Counted from the first letter of the stretch, positions 17,900 to 27,566 are shown. The stretch: 64,000 bases of DNA from Candidatus Anammoxibacter sp. (GCA_021777105.1 JAIQZQ010000129.1:1-64000), one strand, 5' to 3'. Translations and numbers: made by a program. The notes: generated by a model from the letters alone, not told the origin.

Positions 17900-19417
17900 C
17901 TAAAATTTCACGATTTTGCCTTTATCCTTGCAAGCTTCAAGTTTTCCATCTTTGTTTGGTTCCCTTAGTTCCCCATAGGTTTTTTTACCTTTAATAAAAA
18001 TAGATACCACGGTGGGCTTTTGTAAAACAAGCTTAGATTTGGTAGGTCCGAGTCCGGGCGCGTTATCCAGCGCCTCAATAGAGCTATTCTTAAACGCGTT
18101 GTACGCAATCTTAAAATCTGCAGGGTTATCCAGGACGTCATCCGTAAGCTGAATTAGGCGCGCCCACGAGCCGCTGTTAAAATAAAAAGAATTTATGCTC
18201 CTTTTAATTGCTTTGCGTAGATGTGTATGGCCGGCTATGAGATAATCGATATCCCGGCTGACAAGTTTATCAAGTTTTTTGAAAGTGTCGTCTTCTTTAT
18301 CTAATTCAAAATCAGTATTGTCCTTTAATTTATCTTTTAACTTTAACCGCAATCTCTCTTCTTTATCTTTTTTAAAGAATTCGGAATTAAAAAAATCCCG
18401 TGCTCCAAGAAACTCAGCTTCATTAAACATTGATTCATCGCCTTTTGGATCGTGGCCACTTTCAGCTGCGTTATGCGCTTCCATTAACATATCCGCAACG
18501 TCCTTGCCTCCGATATTTGAAGGGCCTGAATAACCAAAATGTTCTCCAAGGAATTGCTCCATGATATCATTATCGGAAGGCATGCTTTTATCATTATCTT
18601 GCGCGGATAAAAAACCAAAAAACATTTGGAATTTATTTTTTAAAAGCGAGCCGGCAACGCCGGCCATTTTGAGAATCTTTGGCATAAATTTCGCTTTGTC
18701 AGGTTCCAGGGCTAGAACAATTGGAACCACGGCTTCAATTTCAGGTTTAAGCAGGTCGACCATCGGATAATCTTTTTTGATATCGTTCATCACATCAATT
18801 ACAAGGCGCGTGCCCGCGTTTGGGCTCCAATCCGCCGGAACATCCCCGTGATTTATCGATCGCGCAACCTGCAAAAGAGCCGAATGATCCACCACATTCC
18901 AGTTGTCAACTTCATTGCCATGAACGCAAAGAACCTGTTTGCCGCCCACCGCGCACCTAAACCCCGTGCCGTCATTTTTAATAATAATTCTGCCGCGGGC
19001 TCCGGCATCACCGCCTGTAAGTTTTTCTATAAGCCTGTATGAAACAGATGGAAGCGCCAGCTCAACATCATGGTTGCCCAATATAAGCGCAAGGCAGGCA
19101 TTAGGGCGTTTTACAAACACTTCCAGGGCTTTCCATACTGTTTTAAAAGCATCATCATTGTAAATTGATTCAAGTTTATCAATCGCTCCCTCGGGATCAA
19201 AATATCTGGGGTCTTTATCCGCCAGAAAATCTACTATATCGCCATTCAGAACCAAACATGTAGGTTTTGCCGGAGCTTCTGGGATTTCTAATTTTTTAAT
19301 GAATTTTGTTAACAGTTCCCCCTGGTTAAAAATTTGGAATCCCTTTAAACCTCCCAGATGAAGATCCGAAACAAGATGAAGCTGTTCAAATTCAGGAACA
19401 TTTAATGTGTTTGTCAT
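17900..19417 (-). CDS. Calcineurin-like metallophosphoesterase paired with CHAT protease
   Basis: The 505-residue protein has all metallophosphoesterase blocks: DLH at residues 18-20, GD at 59-60, GNHD at 114-117, CVHGNE with His166, and GHTH at 396-399. These bind a dinuclear metal centre that hydrolyses phospho-esters, including cyclic nucleotides or nucleic acids in various members. Between residues 170 and 390 lies a large charged helical insertion (KKDKEERLRLKLKDKLKD), which is unusual and may be a partner-binding or regulatory part. First gene of the operon with the CHAT protease; a GAGGAGAA-type ribosome site precedes its ATG. Confidence 0.85.
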   Translation of the reverse strand: MTNTLNVPEFEQLHLVSDLHLGGLKGFQIFNQGELLTKFIKKLEIPEAPAKPTCLVLNGDIVDFLADKDPRYFDPEGAIDKLESIYNDDAFKTVWKALEVFVKRPNACLALILGNHDVELALPSVSYRLIEKLTGGDAGARGRIIIKNDGTGFRCAVGGKQVLCVHGNEVDNWNVVDHSALLQVARSINHGDVPADWSPNAGTRLVIDVMNDIKKDYPMVDLLKPEIEAVVPIVLALEPDKAKFMPKILKMAGVAGSLLKNKFQMFFGFLSAQDNDKSMPSDNDIMEQFLGEHFGYSGPSNIGGKDVADMLMEAHNAAESGHDPKGDESMFNEAEFLGARDFFNSEFFKKDKEERLRLKLKDKLKDNTDFELDKEDDTFKKLDKLVSRDIDYLIAGHTHLRKAIKRSINSFYFNSGSWARLIQLTDDVLDNPADFKIAYNAFKNSSIEALDNAPGLGPTKSKLVLQKPTVVSIFIKGKKTYGELREPNKDGKLEACKDKGKIVKF

Positions 19418-20103
19418 ATTTTCTCCTCACTTGCAAATAAAAACTCCGAGAAAGCGATACGGTGTATTTTGGGCCGAATCATATGTGTTATACAAAACTC
19501 CGGCTGAGGTATTTCTTGCAACCAAATTTAATCGCGACCGACTCGAAAACTCGAAAATATTTTGATTATACCAAACCAGTTAATTTTTTATCTATTCTCA
19601 GATTGAAGTAAAATTAAAATATTTAATATGGCCCCTGTTTTGCCGTTAGTCATTAAACTTTAAATTAATATATCAAAAGTGTATTCCTTGCTGTGTAACC
19701 TTTAAGCTAATCAAAATAATAATAACAATTTAATGCTTACAGTCAAGATAAATAGAAAGAATATTGTAAATAACCCAAAAGGAGATAAAAGACTATTTCA
19801 TTACAATAAAGTATGCAGGCGGATGTGTAAATTCGTAGGTTTTTGCGGAAATCCCGCTTGCTTTTTTTCAGGCGAACTTGTTTCCTGTTTGTATTAAACA
19901 GTTTACATCAAGCAGTTTTCTACCATTCGCGCTTTCATTTAGTATCATGTCTTTTGCTTACAATTTGCAGTTCGCAGTTCGCAGTTTAATAAAAAAGCTG
20001 AAAAAATCTTATGATTTTGCAAAAAAAAGCTGGTATAGTACTTTTAGGGGAGAGTTTTAACTATTCTGGACTTTATTTGCTTAAATAGTGAAGGGGGGCA
20101 GTG
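19418..20103. other. Divergent intergenic region
   Basis: About 690 bp between the minus-strand CHAT operon and the plus-strand DUF1611 gene. It should hold both promoters, but no convincing pair of boxes was found. GCGGAAATCCCGC near 19847 is a short hairpin followed by a T run. A 60-codon frame at 19878 has no similarity or ribosome site and is not called. Confidence 0.4.
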
Positions 20104-21138
20104 ATGACTTCGAACGAATCCGGAAACACAATTGTGTATTACGAGGGCGAATTTGATATTCATGGGGCCAAATGCCTTAGCAGTCTGGTTAGATATTCCG
20201 GGCCGCAAATAGCCGCTATTTTAAGCCTTGAGCCTTTTGATTCTTTAAAGAAATTTGGGCGGGAAAACAATATTCCGGTCATTAGCAAAGTTGATGAAAT
20301 ACCTGCCGGCGCGCAAAAATTAATGTTGGCCACTCTCCATAACGCTGAGGATACCCTTCTTATCCTTATTAATATGATAAAAAAGTGCGTCAAAAAGAGG
20401 ATACATGTTTATAATGGCGATCACCTGTTTTTAAAGGCTATGTTTAGTGAAACTGAGCAAGCGTATGTGCATGATCTTCGTGAAACGCCAACCAATATGC
20501 GGCTGTTTTCCGGCAATCTGGGTGAATGCGCTGATCAATTGAGAATATTAACCGTGGGGTTGGATTGCAATATAGGAAAGATGACTGTGTCACTGGAACT
20601 GGAGAAATTCCTTATTAATGCAGGTTTTGACGCGGAATTTGTGGCAACAGGCCAAATAGGGATGATGATTGAAGGAAAGGGCATTCCCCTTGATAGAACA
20701 ATTGTGGATTTTACTTCCGGGAGATTAGAAGAGTACTTGATAAAGCATCATAATCAAATACTTGTTATTGAGGGGCAGGGCAGCATCTTTTCCCCAATGT
20801 ATTCAGGCTTGACTTTAGCGCAGGTGCATGGAAGCATGCCGCAATTCATAATACTTTGTGTTGACCCTTCACGCGATCATCCTCGATATTTCCCTCAATT
20901 GAAAATGCCGGGTATCGGTCAGGCAATCTCGCAATATGAACTTTTGGCAAAACATGTAATGCCGACTTCCAAAATTATGGGAATTAGCGCCAATACTTCA
21001 ACTATGGGTGAAAAAGAGGCTTTAGACTATATTAATAGTCTGGAAAAGGAGCATAAACGCCCGGTAACCGACCCGATACGGTTCGGCTGTGATAAATTTA
21101 AAGCGCCGATTGCGAAATGGGTGTCTGATAATTGTTAA
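20104..21138 (+). CDS. DUF1611-family P-loop NTPase-like protein
   Basis: The protein has a Rossmann-like N-terminal domain (residues 1-135) and a P-loop domain starting TVGLDCNIGKMTVSLELEKFL, the GxxxxGKMT Walker A of DUF1611, followed by ATGQIGMMIEGKGIPLDRTIVDF and VIEGQGSIFSP. Members of this family, such as DgcN, are linked to D-amino-acid catabolism, often next to an enolase-like epimerase; no such neighbour is here. ATG at 20104 is six bases from AGGGGGG, better than the GTG just before it. It stands alone, facing away from the CHAT operon. Confidence 0.75.
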   Translation: MTSNESGNTIVYYEGEFDIHGAKCLSSLVRYSGPQIAAILSLEPFDSLKKFGRENNIPVISKVDEIPAGAQKLMLATLHNAEDTLLILINMIKKCVKKRIHVYNGDHLFLKAMFSETEQAYVHDLRETPTNMRLFSGNLGECADQLRILTVGLDCNIGKMTVSLELEKFLINAGFDAEFVATGQIGMMIEGKGIPLDRTIVDFTSGRLEEYLIKHHNQILVIEGQGSIFSPMYSGLTLAQVHGSMPQFIILCVDPSRDHPRYFPQLKMPGIGQAISQYELLAKHVMPTSKIMGISANTSTMGEKEALDYINSLEKEHKRPVTDPIRFGCDKFKAPIAKWVSDNC

Positions 21139-21184
21139 TACAATCATATCCATTCAGCAAGTTTTGCGTCGATTATCCCATTAG

Positions 21185-21225
21185 GGGATAATTCTCACTA
21201 AAGCAGACAAACTGCTCAGTGTTCA
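21185..21225 (-). repeat. Dispersed repeat TGAACACTTGGCAG, copy 3
   Basis: Read on the minus strand it gives TGAACACTGAGCAGTTTGTC then TGCTTTAGTGAGAATTATCCC, matching the copies at 8116 and 30284. It overlaps the left end of the element at 21211. Confidence 0.6.
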
Positions 21226-21350
21226 TATATACACACCCCTAAATCCCCTCTTATTAGAGGGGACTTTTGTGGAAAATAATTCGTTTTTATCCCATCTAAA
21301 AAGAGGGGGGGGCTGTGTAGCAGACGGTGTGTGTAAATCACGCGGAATAG
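21211..21350 (-). mobile_element. MITE-like element, copy 2 (CTATTCAGCGT family)
   Basis: On the minus strand it runs from CTATTCCGCGTGATTTACAC through CCCCTCTTTTTAGA, CCACAAAAGTCCCCTCTAAT and TAGGGGTGTGTA, collinear with the better-preserved copy at 37083-37229. It has no coding capacity. Confidence 0.55.
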
Positions 21351-21384
21351 ATACATATAAACAACTTATTCCTACGCGTTTTCT

Positions 21385-22020
21385 TTATTTGATATTGCGG
21401 AGTCCCACTACTAAAACGCCGATGGTTTTATCCTCATCCAATACGGGTATGGACACCTGCACCGCGTATGTTTTTGCGCTTTCATCATATTCCAGATTCC
21501 CCACATACAGTTGGCCGTTGCCGTTATTAAAGCTTTTTATGAATTTGTCCTCATCTCCCTGCCAATAATCGGTTGTTTGTGGGGACTCGCCAACTACCGC
21601 GCCCTGGGCGTCGCATAAAAAGGCTTCAACATAGAGCTTCTTGTTTCGCGAGATTCTTTTTGCTAATATCTTGCCGATTTTGTTTGTTTGCAAGCTCAGG
21701 GCAAAATCGTCTGCTTGTCCCGCAACCCACTCCTTGTCTATTTTTTTTATGGTTTCAAGCGGGGTGTTCTTGTTGTTTTGCTCTCTAACCGCATTAATGA
21801 TAACGTAATCGGTTACCCAAAATGTAAACTTCTGGGCATGCGCATATATTATAGACTTCATCCTTGGTCCGATATTATCATCAAATTGGGCATTATCAAA
21901 ACCGGCTGAATGTGGTCTGACTTCAGCCGAATGGAGAAGGGGGAGGCAACATAACATTATGAAAGTAATCAATGTCAATTTGCCGCTGATCTTAGCATAC
22001 GTTTTTTTCATAGTTTTCAC
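21385..22020 (-). CDS. Secreted single Cache-like (PDC) sensor domain protein
   Basis: A signal peptide (KISGKLTLITFIMLCCLPLL, cleavage near HSAEV) leads into a 180-residue domain with a long N-terminal helix, then LYVEAFLCDAQGAVVGESPQ, DYWQGDEDKFIKSF and VQVSIPVLDEDKTIGVLVVG. This order (long helix, D-xx-G-VVG strand, Y/DWQGDE, terminal I-GVLV strand) fits PDC/Cache ligand-binding domains. No transmembrane anchor or kinase part follows, so it is a free periplasmic domain. The 3' end lies next to the MITE-like copy at 21211-21350. Ligand unknown. Confidence 0.65.
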   Translation of the reverse strand: MKTMKKTYAKISGKLTLITFIMLCCLPLLHSAEVRPHSAGFDNAQFDDNIGPRMKSIIYAHAQKFTFWVTDYVIINAVREQNNKNTPLETIKKIDKEWVAGQADDFALSLQTNKIGKILAKRISRNKKLYVEAFLCDAQGAVVGESPQTTDYWQGDEDKFIKSFNNGNGQLYVGNLEYDESAKTYAVQVSIPVLDEDKTIGVLVVGLRNIK

Positions 22021-22478
22021 ACTAACCCGAATAAACCAAAAAAAGTGATTAAAGTGAACTAAAATAAATGCCCTCTAAAGTTTAAGTTTAAATTATAATA
22101 CATGGCTTTACAATACTTCAACATCTTCTTTGTTTTTGAGACACCTACTAAGTCTTTAATTTAGAGGCGCAACCTCTATTATTTGTTTTAGCGCGCGATT
22201 TACTATTGAATTGACTCTTTATTCTAAACCAATGGTTTATGGACAAAGCAAGGGGTGGCAGGTTGCAAAATTGCGATCAATATTTAATTGAATGTAAATA
22301 TTGAATCGGGTAATCGCAATACCGTCAACCGTCAATATATCACTGCCTGATTTATAAACAACTCTTTGTATGCCGATTTTCCACTTTTTTCGTGAACTTA
22401 ATCTCTTTCGCGGCTATAATTATCTGCTTAATTATGGCCGCATGGCTAAACATTATTAAAAGAAAGGACACCATACCT
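22021..22478. other. Divergent intergenic region
   Basis: Nothing firm. AGAGGCGCAACCTCT near 22163 is a short hairpin related to those at 15409 and 30362. An upstream in-frame extension of the next gene falls here but lacks a ribosome site. Confidence 0.4.
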
Positions 22479-23693
22479 ATGAAAGCATTAATATTTAAAC
22501 CGATCTTTGTTGTTTTTGTTGTTTTAACCATTGCGATCAGCATTTGTTCCGCTGATGTTGAGGAGAAGACAGAGCTTAAGGAAGATGATATTGTCCATGT
22601 GCAAACCGGGCTGATTATAAGCCAAGATGAATTGAAAAGCAGTTTAAAGGGTTCAAGGGTGGTTTATATCGGCGAGACGCACGACAATTACCGGGCGCAT
22701 CAGGTGCAGCTTGAGGTTATAAAGGATCTATATAAGGCGTCATCAGGCAAAATTGCTATCGGGATGGAGATGTTTCAAAGAAAGTCGCAAAAAAAGATTG
22801 ATAAGTGGCTGGCAAATAAAATAACTGAAAAGGAGTTTTTGAAAACGGTTTGGTATCCTGATTGGGGTTTTGAGTATGAATATTACAGGGATATCCTTGA
22901 GTTTGCAAAAAAGAAGAAGGTTCCCGTGCTTGCTCTTAACGCAAATGAGGAGACTATAGATGCTATTCATGAGAAGGGTATTGACAACCTTTCGCCGGAA
23001 GAGCAAAAAGAGATTCCTGAAATTGACACTACCGATAAATACCACCGTCAACGGGTAAAAGCTGTGTTTGATGTTCATAAAAGCGGCGATGTAAAAGGTT
23101 TTGAGAAGTTTTACACCGTGCAGTGCCTGTGGGAGGAGACAATGGCAAAGACCGTGGCAAATTATCTGGCGAGCAAGAAGGGCAAGAAAAGAAATGTGAT
23201 TGTGCTTGCCGGCAAGGATCATGTCAGGTATGGTTTCGGCATTCCTAAAAGGGTGTTTCGCAGGGTTAAGGCGCCTTACAGCACAATATTACCGGTGGAG
23301 ATAACGGTGCCGGACAACAAAAAGCACAATATAATGAATGTGCAGCCGGTTGAGGTGCCTTTAAATGAGGCTGACTTTTTATGGATGGTTAATTATGTGG
23401 ATCCTGAGATAAATACTGTAAAACTTGGTGTGATGGTGGTAAAGGGGCCGAACGGAGTTGTTGTTCACGATGTGGGCGAGGGCTCAAGCGCTGAAAGAAC
23501 GGGCATAAAAAAGGGCGATATTATTATTGATGTGGACGGCACGCTGATTGAGGAGCCGTTTGACCTGGTTTATGAGATCAGAAACAAGAAACACGGCCGC
23601 CCCGGGAAGATAAAAATCATGCGCGACGGCAATGAGATGATAATCGATATAAAATATGAGATGGAATTTCCTGACAAGGGCGTAGAGCTTTAA
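22479..23693 (+). CDS. ChaN-like protein with C-terminal PDZ domain
   Basis: A signal peptide (KALIFKPIFVVFVVLTIAIS) precedes a ChaN/haem-binding uptake domain of the Tiki-EreA superfamily: VVYIGETHDNYRAHQVQLEV (Glu-Thr-His motif), KIAIGMEMFQRKSQKKID, TVWYPDWGFEYEYYRDIL and VIVLAGKDHVRYGFGIP. Glu, His and the late GKDHVRYG form the presumed active or haem site. Residues 320-400 are a PDZ domain (LGVMVVKGPNGVVVHDVGEG then GDIIIDVDG). ATG at 22479 follows AGAAAGGA and begins the signal peptide; the longer frame from 22392 is rejected. ChaN-PDZ fusions are thought to act in the periplasm on haem/iron or as hydrolases; the function is not settled. Confidence 0.8.
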   Translation: MKALIFKPIFVVFVVLTIAISICSADVEEKTELKEDDIVHVQTGLIISQDELKSSLKGSRVVYIGETHDNYRAHQVQLEVIKDLYKASSGKIAIGMEMFQRKSQKKIDKWLANKITEKEFLKTVWYPDWGFEYEYYRDILEFAKKKKVPVLALNANEETIDAIHEKGIDNLSPEEQKEIPEIDTTDKYHRQRVKAVFDVHKSGDVKGFEKFYTVQCLWEETMAKTVANYLASKKGKKRNVIVLAGKDHVRYGFGIPKRVFRRVKAPYSTILPVEITVPDNKKHNIMNVQPVEVPLNEADFLWMVNYVDPEINTVKLGVMVVKGPNGVVVHDVGEGSSAERTGIKKGDIIIDVDGTLIEEPFDLVYEIRNKKHGRPGKIKIMRDGNEMIIDIKYEMEFPDKGVEL

Positions 23694-23949
23694 GCGCAAA
23701 GCGCGTGGCGCGTAGAGCGGAATGGTTAATGTATTACTTGCGGGTAAGGACGATATGTCCTGCCGGCGGAATACCGAACCGTCATGAAGGGCTTTTTAGA
23801 ACAGAACCTTAACCATGCTGACAATGTTTTGCGCTTGATTTTGCCTTGCCCGTAGCGGCATTGCATGCCCCAAATACTCTGTTTTCAACTATTTATCCCC
23901 CTTATTTTTCCTCCGGTCCGCATGCCTTTAAACGTAGACAAAAGAACGA

Positions 23950-23978
23950 TTGACATTTAAATATCAATGCACTATACT
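23950..23978 (+). promoter_or_regulatory. Sigma70-type promoter of prfB-glyA
   Basis: TTGACA at 23950-23955, a 17-base spacer and TATACT at 23973-23978 form a near-consensus vegetative promoter, 58 bp before the prfB start codon. Confidence 0.8.
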
Positions 23979-24036
23979 AGCCAACATTTTAGAGGGAATC
24001 TTTGTTTAAGATTATAAATTAAGGGGCGTTTTAACT

Positions 24037-25132
24037 ATGATAAGCGATATTTTAAAAGAGTTGGATCCACTGAGAACCAGGCTGATTAACCTAAGGGACT
24101 CTCTTTGACCTTGCCAAAAAGGAGGGCGATTTAAAAGCCCTGGAGACACAAATGGAGTCTCCGGGTTTTTGGAACGACAAGGAAAACGCCAAGGATGTAG
24201 TTAAAAAGCTTAAATTGTTAAAAGAGGTTACAGGCCCATTTTTTGAGCTTCAGGAGTCGATTGACGATATCTCTATTCTTGCGGAAGCTGCCGATGAAGG
24301 CAGCTCGGACGCAGACGATCTGTCAAACGACATGGGGCAATTAAAAAGCGTCTTTGACAAACTGGAATTTCAGTTAATGCTTAGCGGCGCGCATGATAGG
24401 AATAACGCTTATTTAAGTATTAATGCCGGGGCCGGGGGCACGGAAGCGTGCGACTGGGTGACAATTTTGTTGCGCATGTATAGCCGGTGGGTTGAAAGGC
24501 ATAGATTTTCAATGGAAGTTATTGAATTTCTTGACGGAGAAGACGCAGGGCTTAAACGTATAACTTTGCATATTAAAGGCCGTCTTGCGTATGGGTATTT
24601 AAGATCGGAAATCGGCATACACAGGTTGGTGAGGATATCTCCTTTTGATTCGAATTCGAGACGACACACTTCGTTTGCTGCGGTTGACGCCATGCCCGAA
24701 CTTGATGAAGACGAAGAGATTGATATAAACGAAAATGATTTAAAGGTAGACACTTACCGCTCGTCGGGCGCGGGTGGTCAGCATGTAAACAAAACTTCTT
24801 CCGCGGTAAGGATAACTCACTTGCCTACCGGCATAGTTGTGCAGTGTCAGAATGAAAGGTCTCAACACAAGAACAGGAAAATGGCATTAAACATGCTAAA
24901 GGCCAAATTGTGTCAGATAAAGGAGAAGGAGAAACAAAAAGAACTTGACGCTTTTTATGACGAAAAGGGCGACATCGCGTGGGGCAATCAAATAAGGTCA
25001 TATGTGCTTCACCCGTATTCAATGGTTAAAGATCTTCGGACGGGAATGGATACCTCAAATACGCAGGCGTTTCTGGACGGCGAGATTGATGAATTTATGA
25101 AATCGTTTTTAAAATGGAAGATAGGCAGGTAA
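24037..25132 (+). CDS. prfB: Peptide chain release factor 2, made by programmed +1 frameshift
   Basis: RF2 ends translation at UGA and UAA. The first 23 codons run from ATG at 24037 to an in-frame TGA at 24106-24108; the rest is in the +1 frame from GAC at 24107. The shift site reads CTAAGGGAC-TCT-CTT-TGA-C: a Shine-Dalgarno-like AGGGA, slippery CTT and the weak stop TGA-C, with the spacing of the classic prfB autoregulatory site. The joined product is 364 residues, normal for RF2. SSGAGGQHVNKTSSAVR carries the GGQ catalytic loop and RISPFDSNSRRHTSF the SPF stop-recognition motif. The glyA gene starts 7 bp after the stop. Confidence 0.96.
24091..24109 (+). promoter_or_regulatory. prfB programmed +1 frameshift signal
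   Basis: CTAAGGGACTCTCTTTGAC: an internal ribosome-binding-like AGGGA three bases before the slippery CTT, followed by UGA-C. When RF2 is scarce the ribosome pauses at UGA and slips forward by one base. Confidence 0.93.
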
Positions 25133-25139
25133 CAATATT

Positions 25140-26387
25140 ATGATAATGGATAATTCGTTAAAAGATTTTGATCCTGAAATTTGGCAGGCAATACAGTTTG
25201 AGGATAAAAAGCAGCAGGAAACTATAGATTTGATCGCTTCTGAAAACATCACCAGCGGCGCGGTGCAGGAAGCGCAGGGTTCTTCTCTCACCAACAAATA
25301 CGCGGAAGGATACGCCGGTCGCAGATATTACGCGGGCTGCGCGAATGTTGACAGCGCTGAAAAACTTGCTATTTCCAGGGCTAAGGAGATCTTTGGGGCT
25401 GAATATGTAAACGTGCAGACGCACGCGGGATCGCAGGCTAATATGGCTGTCTATTTTTCGAGCCTTAAATCAGGCGATAAGGTTTTGGGCATGGATCTTA
25501 GCCACGGCGGGCATTTGACTCATGGTTTCGCCAAAAACTTTTCAGGCCAGACATACGAGATTGTTCATTACGGTATAAATAAAGATACTGGATATATTGA
25601 TTACGATGAGGTAATGGAGATTGCAAAACGCGAAAAGCCGAACATGATAGTCGCCGGGGCAAGCGCTTATTCCAGAACTCTTGATTTTCCTAAATTCAAA
25701 GAGATTGCGGACGAAGTCGGCGCTTTGTTAATGGCGGATATCGCGCATATTGCAGGTTTGGTTGCCGGCGGCGTGCATCCAAGCCCGGTGCCTTATGCGG
25801 ATTTTGTGACGTCAACCACTCATAAAACATTGCGCGGCCCAAGAGGCGGACTCATAATGTGCAAGGAGAAGTACGGCAAGAAGGTCGATTCCATCGTTTT
25901 TCCAGGCATTCAGGGCGGGCCGCTTATGCATATTATCGCGGCCAAGGCTGTCGCGTTTAAGGAGGCTTTGTCGGACGAATTTAAATTGTGTCAGAAACAG
26001 ACGATATTAAACTCAGCGGCAATGGCGGCCGAGTTTGTAAGCCGTGGATACACGGTTGTTTCGGGCGGCACGGATAATCACCTGTTCCTTGTTGATCTTC
26101 GCAACAAGAATGTCACGGGCATAGAGGCGCAGCGTTCGCTTGAAAAAGCCGGCATTATTTTAAACAGAAACGTTATTCCGTTCGATACCAGAAGCGCGTT
26201 TGAGCCCAGCGGCATAAGAATCGGCACACCTACTATCTCGTCAAGAGGAATGAAAGAGGAGGATTCAAAGGTAATCGCCGGGTGGATTGACGACGTTTTG
26301 ACAAATCAGAGTGACGACAATTGCGCAAAGGTAACAAAACAGGTTGAAGAGTTGTGCGGCAAATTTCCTATTCCGCATTTGAGCTGA
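25140..26387 (+). CDS. glyA: Serine hydroxymethyltransferase
   Basis: A PLP enzyme that interconverts serine and glycine with tetrahydrofolate, a main source of one-carbon units. The 415-residue length is normal. It has ENITSGAVQEAQGSSLTNKY at the N-terminus, the cofactor segment YVNVQTHAGSQANMAVY, and the PLP lysine Lys229 in TSTTHKTLRGPRGGLI. It starts 7 bp after prfB and shares its promoter. ATG at 25140 has AGG upstream; the second ATG at 25146 is possible. Confidence 0.97.
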   Translation: MIMDNSLKDFDPEIWQAIQFEDKKQQETIDLIASENITSGAVQEAQGSSLTNKYAEGYAGRRYYAGCANVDSAEKLAISRAKEIFGAEYVNVQTHAGSQANMAVYFSSLKSGDKVLGMDLSHGGHLTHGFAKNFSGQTYEIVHYGINKDTGYIDYDEVMEIAKREKPNMIVAGASAYSRTLDFPKFKEIADEVGALLMADIAHIAGLVAGGVHPSPVPYADFVTSTTHKTLRGPRGGLIMCKEKYGKKVDSIVFPGIQGGPLMHIIAAKAVAFKEALSDEFKLCQKQTILNSAAMAAEFVSRGYTVVSGGTDNHLFLVDLRNKNVTGIEAQRSLEKAGIILNRNVIPFDTRSAFEPSGIRIGTPTISSRGMKEEDSKVIAGWIDDVLTNQSDDNCAKVTKQVEELCGKFPIPHLS

Positions 26388-26463
26388 TGATATTTTACCA
26401 GGCGTTGCGCGGTAAAAATATACTATCGGGCAGCGCAAAATTCAACCCCAAACTTTTTAAACC

Positions 26464-27471
26464 ATGAACGGCAAAATATTAGTAGTTGGAAACGGAGGGT
26501 GGGGAACGGCGCTTGCTATCCTGCTGCATAAAAAAGGGCTCAATGTCTCGCTTTGGGGGCATTCAGCTGAATATGTGGAATATTTAAAGGAGAAGCGGGA
26601 AAACACAAAATTCCTCAAAGGCATTCGCATTCCAGATGATTTGACGTTGACTTCCGATTTGAAGTCGGCGGCGGATAATGTTTCATTAATAGTGTCAGCC
26701 ACGCCGTCTCTCTATTTGAGAGATGTTATAAGCGAGCTGAAACTTTATTATAAATCAGGCACAAAAATTGTCTCGTTAACAAAAGGCATTGAAAATGGAA
26801 CGTGGATGCGCGCCGGCGAAGTTATAGCAGATATTCTTGGCGAGCAACCGATAGCTATCCTTTCAGGGCCAAGCCACGCGGAGGAGGTTGCTAGGGAGCT
26901 GCCGACCACTGTGGTTGTCGCCGCAAAAGATGAAGAGTTTGCAAAAGAGACGCAAAACATTTTTTTGACCGACCGGTTCAGGGTATACACAAATTCAGAT
27001 GTCTTAGGCGTTGAGCTGGGCGGAGCCACAAAAAATGTAATAGCTATCGCGGCCGGCATTTGCGCCGGATTGAAATTTGGCGACAATACAAAAGCCGCCC
27101 TTTTAACAAGGGGACTGGCCGAAGCAAAGCGGTTAGGCGCGGCAATGGGCGCGGAAGAAGAGACTTTTAACGGCCTTGCGGGAATTGGCGACCTTATTAC
27201 AACCTGTTTTAGCCCTTTTGGTAGAAATCTCAGATTCGGCGAACAGATCGGCAGAGGCAAAAAACTTAACGAGATACTTGAAAGTATGGACCAGGTGGCT
27301 GAAGGCGTTATGACAACAAAGTCGGTTGTCACGCTGGCCGATAAATTTAATGTGGACATGCCTATCACAAGGGAAACTTACAATATCCTTTTTGAAGGGA
27401 AAGATCCTCTTGTTGCTGTAAACGATTTAATGATGCGCGCTCCAAAACCTGAAACCGACCGTGGGAATTAA
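26464..27471 (+). CDS. gpsA: NAD(P)H-dependent glycerol-3-phosphate dehydrogenase
   Basis: Reduces dihydroxyacetone phosphate to sn-glycerol 3-phosphate for phospholipid synthesis in the cytosol. The 335-residue protein opens with the dinucleotide site VVGNGGWGTALAILL (GxGxxG), continues with SLTKGIENG and ILSGPSHAEEVAR, the catalytic lysine region VELGGATKNVIAIAAG, and the C-terminal GLAGIGDLITTCFSPFGRN, all hallmarks of GpsA. It lies 76 bp after glyA with no terminator seen, so it may belong to the same transcript. No clear ribosome site precedes its ATG. Confidence 0.96.
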   Translation: MNGKILVVGNGGWGTALAILLHKKGLNVSLWGHSAEYVEYLKEKRENTKFLKGIRIPDDLTLTSDLKSAADNVSLIVSATPSLYLRDVISELKLYYKSGTKIVSLTKGIENGTWMRAGEVIADILGEQPIAILSGPSHAEEVARELPTTVVVAAKDEEFAKETQNIFLTDRFRVYTNSDVLGVELGGATKNVIAIAAGICAGLKFGDNTKAALLTRGLAEAKRLGAAMGAEEETFNGLAGIGDLITTCFSPFGRNLRFGEQIGRGKKLNEILESMDQVAEGVMTTKSVVTLADKFNVDMPITRETYNILFEGKDPLVAVNDLMMRAPKPETDRGN

Positions 27472-27566
27472 ATCGGTTTGGTTTTTCGCGCGGCTTCTTT
27501 TATTGCTGTTGTTCAAGAGTGAACGGCGGCATTTTATGTGTCTTTATATATAGGGTAATAATTGAT

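Noticed and set aside
24152..25132. prfB starting at the internal ATG 24152
   Set aside because: This would drop the conserved N-terminal helix; the frameshifted start at 24037 gives normal RF2 length and has a promoter and a classical shift site.
26748..27368. 206-codon minus-strand frame inside gpsA
   Set aside because: Antisense shadow; gpsA is certain and the frame's product is low-complexity Ser/Pro/Ala text.
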